Assembly (NCBI GenBank): GCA_035610365.1
Contig: CM069432.1
Coordinates: forward strand, 263,931,177-263,995,176
Direction of reading: 5' to 3'
From: Aquatica leii
Taxonomy: Eukaryota > Arthropoda > Insecta > Coleoptera > Lampyridae
Length of the DNA stretch: 64,000 nt
Below, one piece after another: positions 59,221-64,000 of the stretch. The position numbers and the translations under genes are program-made. Positions within the stretch are counted from its first letter, which is position 1, and the number at the start of each line of letters is the position of its first letter. Below the pieces are notes generated by a model. The model saw only the letters and a program-made list of their open reading frames with translations. It ran no database searches and had not been told where the DNA came from.

Positions 59221-59718
59221 ACATCCATGTCCCGGGAACTCTAAAAAAAATTCTAAAAGGAAAGCTGAAACATAAATGGCAGGACGGGTGGAAGGAAACA
59301 AACAACAGCTTAAACAATATAAAATAGGACATTAATCGATGGAAAGGATCTGAAAAACTGGGGAGACAAGATTAAATTAGAATTACAAGATTAAGGATTG
59401 GACACACTCATACATACTAACCCCCTCGAATCGAGCATCTTGTAACTACTGTGACAAGTATGGCCCCACAGTTAACGACCTGCTGTGTCAATGCGCCGTA
59501 ATAAGTAATATTAGAAATATGTGTGGGTTAACGAACAATATAGAAGAAAGAGGGAGATATCGAAAAAACAATAAGATTCATAAAAATAATTGGAGCATAC
59601 CGACAAATATAGTGGGGAGAAAGAAGGATAACTTGAAGCGTTAATTACCATATTAGTCGATGCGCTATAAACAAAAAAAGAATAAAATCCACAAATCTTT
59701 ACAAACGTTATAAAATTT

Positions 59719-61222
59719 GTTACGTTTTTTTATTTAGTAACGTTCTCAAATGAACGCACCAGTTTTCTTATTCAGTAACGTAAATATAAAATGTGCCTTT
59801 ACTATTAGATGCGGGTTTGAACTAAGTCCAAAGTTTAGCGCATGCGTTACTTGTCCTTCTTGTCAGCTTGTCTTGTAGTTGCTAAGCAGGTAGTTTGACG
59901 CTGCTATAAAATTTTAATTTTAAATGGTCAACTCTTAGTTTGGTAAGTTTTCTAATCCACATTTTATTGTTGCTAACTTAGACAAATATTTACAGAGGGT
60001 TTTTTTTTATCTTTCCGATTTTCTTTATTTATCTTTGCTGCTTTCCTAAATGTAACCGTTTACAACGAATAAAAGGGTACAAGATGGCGGGTGAAAGTCA
60101 ACTTCGCACATCTCTTGCGTCGATGCTAAAGATGGCGACGAGTGCCGTTATGTGTTATAATTACGATATCTGATTGAGACAATTTATCTAATCCTTACTG
60201 TTCGATTTGGAATAATTACGGCGAATGATCGTTTCTACAAGATTTCATTGAATGCAGCTTATGGAAATTTACAAGGCTAATTTTCTTGTTTAAGTTAAGT
60301 AAACGTAACTTCAATTATCAGCTTCTATCTATTGTTGTAATTTTTGCTTATGTGCTAACCTACATTAAATGTGAATTGTGGGAGTGCTGTCTTACTTTTG
60401 TTCTGTTTTAGCTATTTTCTTTTCCGACCACTAAGGACGAACACTTGGGCAGAGCTCTGGACAAGTCAGTCGATCGATCGGTGTATGTAAAACATTGTTA
60501 CCTGTGACAGTAAGGTAGTATTCTCTTTTTTTCATTTTATGTAGCGTTATGTGTTTTAACGATTCATAATTGGTCGTGTGATTGTGACTAGACCAAGTTT
60601 GCTTAAGCCTTTTAATTGAATACACGTTTACCTCATTATTACTTCAATATTACTTAAATTTTCTTTAAATATTACTACGTATGATTTAATTGTGTTTAAT
60701 CGTACTTAATTTTACTTAATTTGTTTGGATTACTCTACGAGTAAGTAATTTGTTTCGACGATGATTGCACCGAGGGAAATTACTCCCTAACGGTAGAAAT
60801 TACTAAGTTTCTTTAATTTGTGTTCTCGACTCGTATGTATTTAGAGTCCATATTAACTTAGGTCTAATTTGCTTACTATATGTATATATTATTATATCTA
60901 TTGTATCCTTAAGTAGTTAAGTATATTTACTGTATATGTATTTCTTTGCTCGGCTTTGGTAATTTAGCCAGAATTACACCTGTTAATTCAAAATAAACTA
61001 CCTGGCGCCTGTATTTCTGGGTATGTTCTAAATCTCTTAAATATCAACGTGCATTTAATTTTATTATTATATAAGCTATCTCGAAATTCGGCTGCATTTT
61101 TCTTTCTAACCTACTTCCCCTCTCCTGAGCTAGGGCAATATTCTTTTGACTATTAATTCCAATTGGAATTTTTCTACATCCATTATTACTACCCCACTGC
61201 AGCTGGTAGGGGTTGGTAATAA
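59719..61222 (+). repeat. Putative Gypsy-3 5' LTR
   Basis: Lies between the end of the I-like LINE and the Gypsy-3 primer site. A candidate start is TGTTACGTTTTTTTATTTAG; a polyadenylation-type AATAAACTACCTGGCGCCTG stands near 60992. Both edges are estimates because the second LTR lies outside the window. Confidence 0.5.
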
Positions 61223-61329
61223 GTAGCGACCAACGTGTGAGGCCTCGATATAGCTTACTATTCTTTTTCTTCTTATCTGCGTTCTTTGACTTTTACTGGT
61301 GATTGCTAGTTTTCTTTTTGCTTTCGAAA

Positions 61330-62739
61330 ATGTCTTTGTGGAAATGGGATATAAACCGTTTACACAAACCTGAACTAGAGTATGAACTTATTTCTAGGGG
61401 AGTTGAGATAGGGGAAAGGGTTGATTCTCTTAGGAGAATGGTTTGAAATGTCATTCAGGCGGAACTAAACAAATCCTTTACTCAACTGAAGCATAAATTG
61501 CCATTTGAAGACGACAAGATGGCGTTGGATCAATCTCTCGCTGAATTAAACACACTCAGCAAGGCGTTTGATGGAAATCTTTCTTTTTCTTCTCTTCCTA
61601 GATTATTTACTTTGTGGCTACACACGCAACGACGTTGTGAATTACTTAATGCTGAGTCTGAAGAACAACTTCACGACCGCAATCAACTTCTTATTGCTAT
61701 ACATACTATAAAAGTGACTGTCGAAGAGCAGATTACTAGCTTTAAGCGTACTATTCGTTCTCGTACTTCTATTGCTAGCCCTCAAGCTAATTCTACCAAC
61801 ATTCCTTCAACAGATGAGCCTGAACTTTTATCTTCTGGATCAGACACTGAACCAGAACATGTTTCTCGGATGGATTCTTATCCTTTGGCTATTTCTAAAT
61901 TAGGATTAACTTTCTCTGGCGATTCGTCTTCTTCTCTCTTGGACTTTCTAATTCGTGTGGAAGAATTGCAAGTGACAAGGAATATGTCTTATCGACAATT
62001 GTTTTTGGGTACTGCGGAATTGTTAAGGGGACCGGCTCTTTTACTTTTTAGAAGTAAACAATCAACTTTATCTTCGTGGAAAGAGGTGGTAGCTATGCTA
62101 AAAGCAGACTTCTTACCGGTGGAGTATGACGAAAGACTGATGAATGAAATTCGTTCTCGTACTATGGGATCTTCGGAAACCCTGGCTTTATATGTTGCTA
62201 CCATGCAGAGTCTTTTTAGCCGACTCTCCAAGTCAATATCTGAAGAAGAACAGTTGACTATTATTCTTCGCAATCTCGCTCCGTTTTATCAAACTTCGCT
62301 AGCGTTAGTAGACGTTTCTTCCATTACTCAGTTACTGGCTCTCGGAAAACGATTAGAGCTGAACAAATATCGGGTGGATACGTTTAAACCGCCACCTTCG
62401 CGTAAGTCTTCTTGTTTATTGGAACCAACTTTAGCCTACGTCAGTGAACAATCTGACTCGTCAACATCAACACGTACTGTTAAATTTTCTGAAGTTAAAA
62501 CAACTTTACCTAAAATTTCTACACGTTCTACTACTCCTACTGTGTCTCGACCTCGTGCAGGTCCTATTCCTGTTGTTTCTTCGCCTTCTGGAAAGGTTGT
62601 TACTTGTTGGAATTGTCATCAGCAAGGACATGTCTCGCCTTCTTGTTCTAAACCACAGACTTTACACTGCTATGGCTGTGGGAAACCAGACACTGTCAAA
62701 TCTAGGTGTCCGAGGTGTTCTCACCATTCAAAAAACTAG
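61330..62739 (+). pseudogene. Gypsy-3 gag region
   Basis: Starts MSLWKWDINRLHKPELEYEL. A coiled or helical leader contains LWLHTQRRCELLNAESEEQL. A capsid-like middle holds YPLAISKLGLTFSGDSSSS and FLIRVEELQVTRNMSYRQLF, then ALYVATMQSLFSRLS. A Ser/Thr-rich linker is followed by a zinc knuckle CWNCHQQGHVSPSC and a second cysteine group CYGCGKPDTVKSRCPRC with CX2CX9CX2C spacing, the same in Gypsy-2. Such proteins form the particle shell and bind the element RNA. Confidence 0.9.
62730..62736 (+). promoter_or_regulatory. Gypsy-3 -1 frameshift site (AAAAAAC)
   Basis: The heptamer A AAA AAC is in the correct register of the gag frame, directly before the gag stop at 62737-62739. The -1 frame opens here and is pol. 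This is the standard X XXY YYZ slippery form used by Gypsy-type and retroviral gag-pol. Confidence 0.85.
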
Positions 62740-64000
62740 GTTCTGATCTTGCTAGTCGAGGGGGAGATCTGGAACTACTTCCATTCTCGACCATTCCGTT
62801 TGATGGACTTTCTGACGAACAGCGTATACTTTTAAGCTTTCTTTTTTCTAGTGCTCGAGACGATGAACGTCCTTTTCTTAGTGTATCCATTTTGGGTTTT
62901 TCTTTTCAGGGTCTCTTAGACTCAGGATCTTCTCGCACAATTCTTGGAGGACCTGGTTGGCAAATACTTAGCTCGCTGAATTTATCACTGTCAAATGAAA
63001 CTTTTACGACTTGTACTATTGCTGATGGGACTAAGTGCTCCATCTTAGGATCTCTTTGGCTTCCTATCTCTTTGGAGGGACGAGTGAAAACTCTTAATGT
63101 TCTCGTCATACCTTCTATTCCACAATTACTTATTCTCGGCATAGACTTCTGGAAAACAATGGGTTTTGTCCCAGATCTTCGTAATGGTCACTGGTCTTTC
63201 TGTTCTAGTGTGAATGCTACCAGTAATTCTCATATCTTACCTCTGACCGAACTTTCTAACGACGAGCGTACTTCTCTCAAAGATCTAATTGATCTACACT
63301 TTGCTCATAATTCTGATACTTTGGGGTGTACTTCTTTGGTGGAACATAAAATCCGAACCACCGGAGAACCTATTAAACAGCGGTATTACCCACTGTCTCC
63401 ACCTATGTTGACTATTGTGAATGCGGAGTTGGATGCAATGTTAGCTCTAGGTGTTGTAGAACCATCTACCAGCCCGTGGTCAAGCCCTATCGTACTAGTC
63501 AAAAAGAAAGACAATTCTTACCGATTTTGTGTCGACTTCAGAAAAGTCAATTCGGTTACTCAGAAAGATGCATATCCTTTGCCTTATATCTCGGCTATAC
63601 TTGATAGACTTCGGGATGCTAAATTCCTGTCTAGTTTAGACATTCGCTCTGCTTACTGGCAGATACCTTTAGACGAAGAATCGAAGTCAATCACGGCGTT
63701 TACTGTACCTCAAAGGGGACTTTTCCAGTTCACTAGGATGCCTTTCGGATTGCATAATTCACCTGCAACTTTCCAAAGGTTAATTGACCGAGTGTTAGGA
63801 CCTTCTCTTGAGCCATTTTGTTTTGCTTATCTAGATGACATCATCATCGGTACTCCTACTTTTTCTCAACATTTGGAAGCACTTGAAAGTGTCTTGAATA
63901 AATTGACCGAAGCAGGGTTGACTTTGCGTCAAGATAAATGCTATTTTGGTCTTCCCGAACTTAAATTTCTCGGCTATGTCGTTAATCAACATGGACTTTT
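62737..64000 (+). CDS. Gypsy-3 pol: protease and reverse transcriptase, cut by the window edge
   Basis: The frame is open from the gag stop to the end of the window. Protease: GFSFQGLLDSGSSRTILGG. Reverse transcriptase: SSPIVLVKKKDNSYRFCVDF, LSSLDIRSAYWQIPLDEE, LFQFTRMPFGLHNSPATFQ, the catalytic box in FCFAYLDDIIIGTPTF, and KCYFGLPELKFLGYVVNQ at the edge. RNase H and integrase would lie beyond. The RT resembles those of the 17.6/297/mdg group by general pattern. Confidence 0.93.

Larger units (their letters stand above)
54331..59700 (+). mobile_element. I-like LINE, near full length, decayed
   Basis: A non-LTR element with a GC-richer 5' UTR (54331-54960), ORF1, an AT-rich gap, ORF2 and a 3' end near AAAAAAAGAATAAAATCC. 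The 5' UTR holds short structured-looking GC blocks (GGCGACACCCG, CCGTTCGCCCGTAACTTC). An endonuclease, RT and RNase H in one ORF2 places it in the I/R1/LOA group; RNase H favours I- or LOA-like. Gypsy-3 begins right after it. Target duplications could not be read. Confidence 0.85.
61223..64000 (+). mobile_element. Gypsy-3, internal region, runs off the window
   Basis: A Ty3/Gypsy element with primer-site-like TAGCGACCAACGTGTGAGG at 61223-61241, gag, protease and reverse transcriptase up to the window edge. It looks almost whole as far as it can be seen, with about one break in the coding part. Gag and pol are in different frames (pol is -1), as many Gypsy elements have. It is related to Gypsy-2 across gag and pol. 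Confidence 0.92.

Noticed and set aside
1-64000. CRISPR arrays, bacterial operons, rRNA or tRNA genes
   Set aside because: No regularly spaced repeats, no operon-like gene packing and no cloverleaf with box A/B words were seen; the content is eukaryotic mobile DNA.

Overview
The window is AT-rich animal DNA, most likely from an insect (the transposon families and low GC fit an arthropod; the order cannot be fixed from the sequence). I found no convincing host gene, rRNA or tRNA. Almost everything recognisable is a transposable element or its remains, often nested.

Layout. 0.3-7.55 kb: a 5'-truncated LINE (copy 1) split by a young Gypsy-family element (Gypsy-1) with near-identical ~770 bp LTRs. 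8.4-9.0 kb: one member of a ~0.9 kb LTR-like repeat (called R950 here), also at 21.2, 23.7, 28.1, 31.5 and 35.6 kb. 11.6-12.6 kb: a hAT transposase relic. 12.8-15.06 kb: a solo LTR with a 4 bp target duplication, holding an RTE-like LINE fragment with its own 8 bp duplication. 16.04-16.43 kb: a Harbinger-type MITE. 19.4-20.9 kb: a pogo-family transposase pseudogene. 24.7-28.1 kb: a 3.4 kb purine-skewed LINE (copy 2, minus strand, same family as copy 1) inserted in a tandem pair of R950 units. 28.7-31.5 kb: A-rich non-coding DNA between two R950 units, holding another solo LTR. 32.2-34.8 kb: two Tc1/mariner relics and a pair of ~290 bp direct repeats.

38.3-42.3 kb: an R1-like LINE (minus) split by a solo LTR, with a DUF4780-like relic and a Harbinger transposase scrap at its edges. 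43.7-50.3 kb: an old, broken Gypsy element (Gypsy-2) carrying two later insertions, a solo LTR in its gag region and a 2.1 kb piggyBac transposon between gag and pol. 52.3-53.3 kb: a second pogo-type relic and a Gypsy integrase tail. 54.3-59.7 kb: a nearly full-length but decayed I-like LINE with endonuclease, reverse transcriptase and RNase H. 59.7-64.0 kb: the 5' part of a better preserved Gypsy element (Gypsy-3, related to Gypsy-2) that runs off the window.

The genes do not form a pathway. The value of the window is its stratigraphy: at least five insertion-into-insertion events can be ordered from flanking duplications. Gypsy-1 is youngest by LTR identity, and Gypsy-2 is older than both the piggyBac and the solo LTR inside it. 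The stretches between elements are AT-rich and hold nothing I can name.
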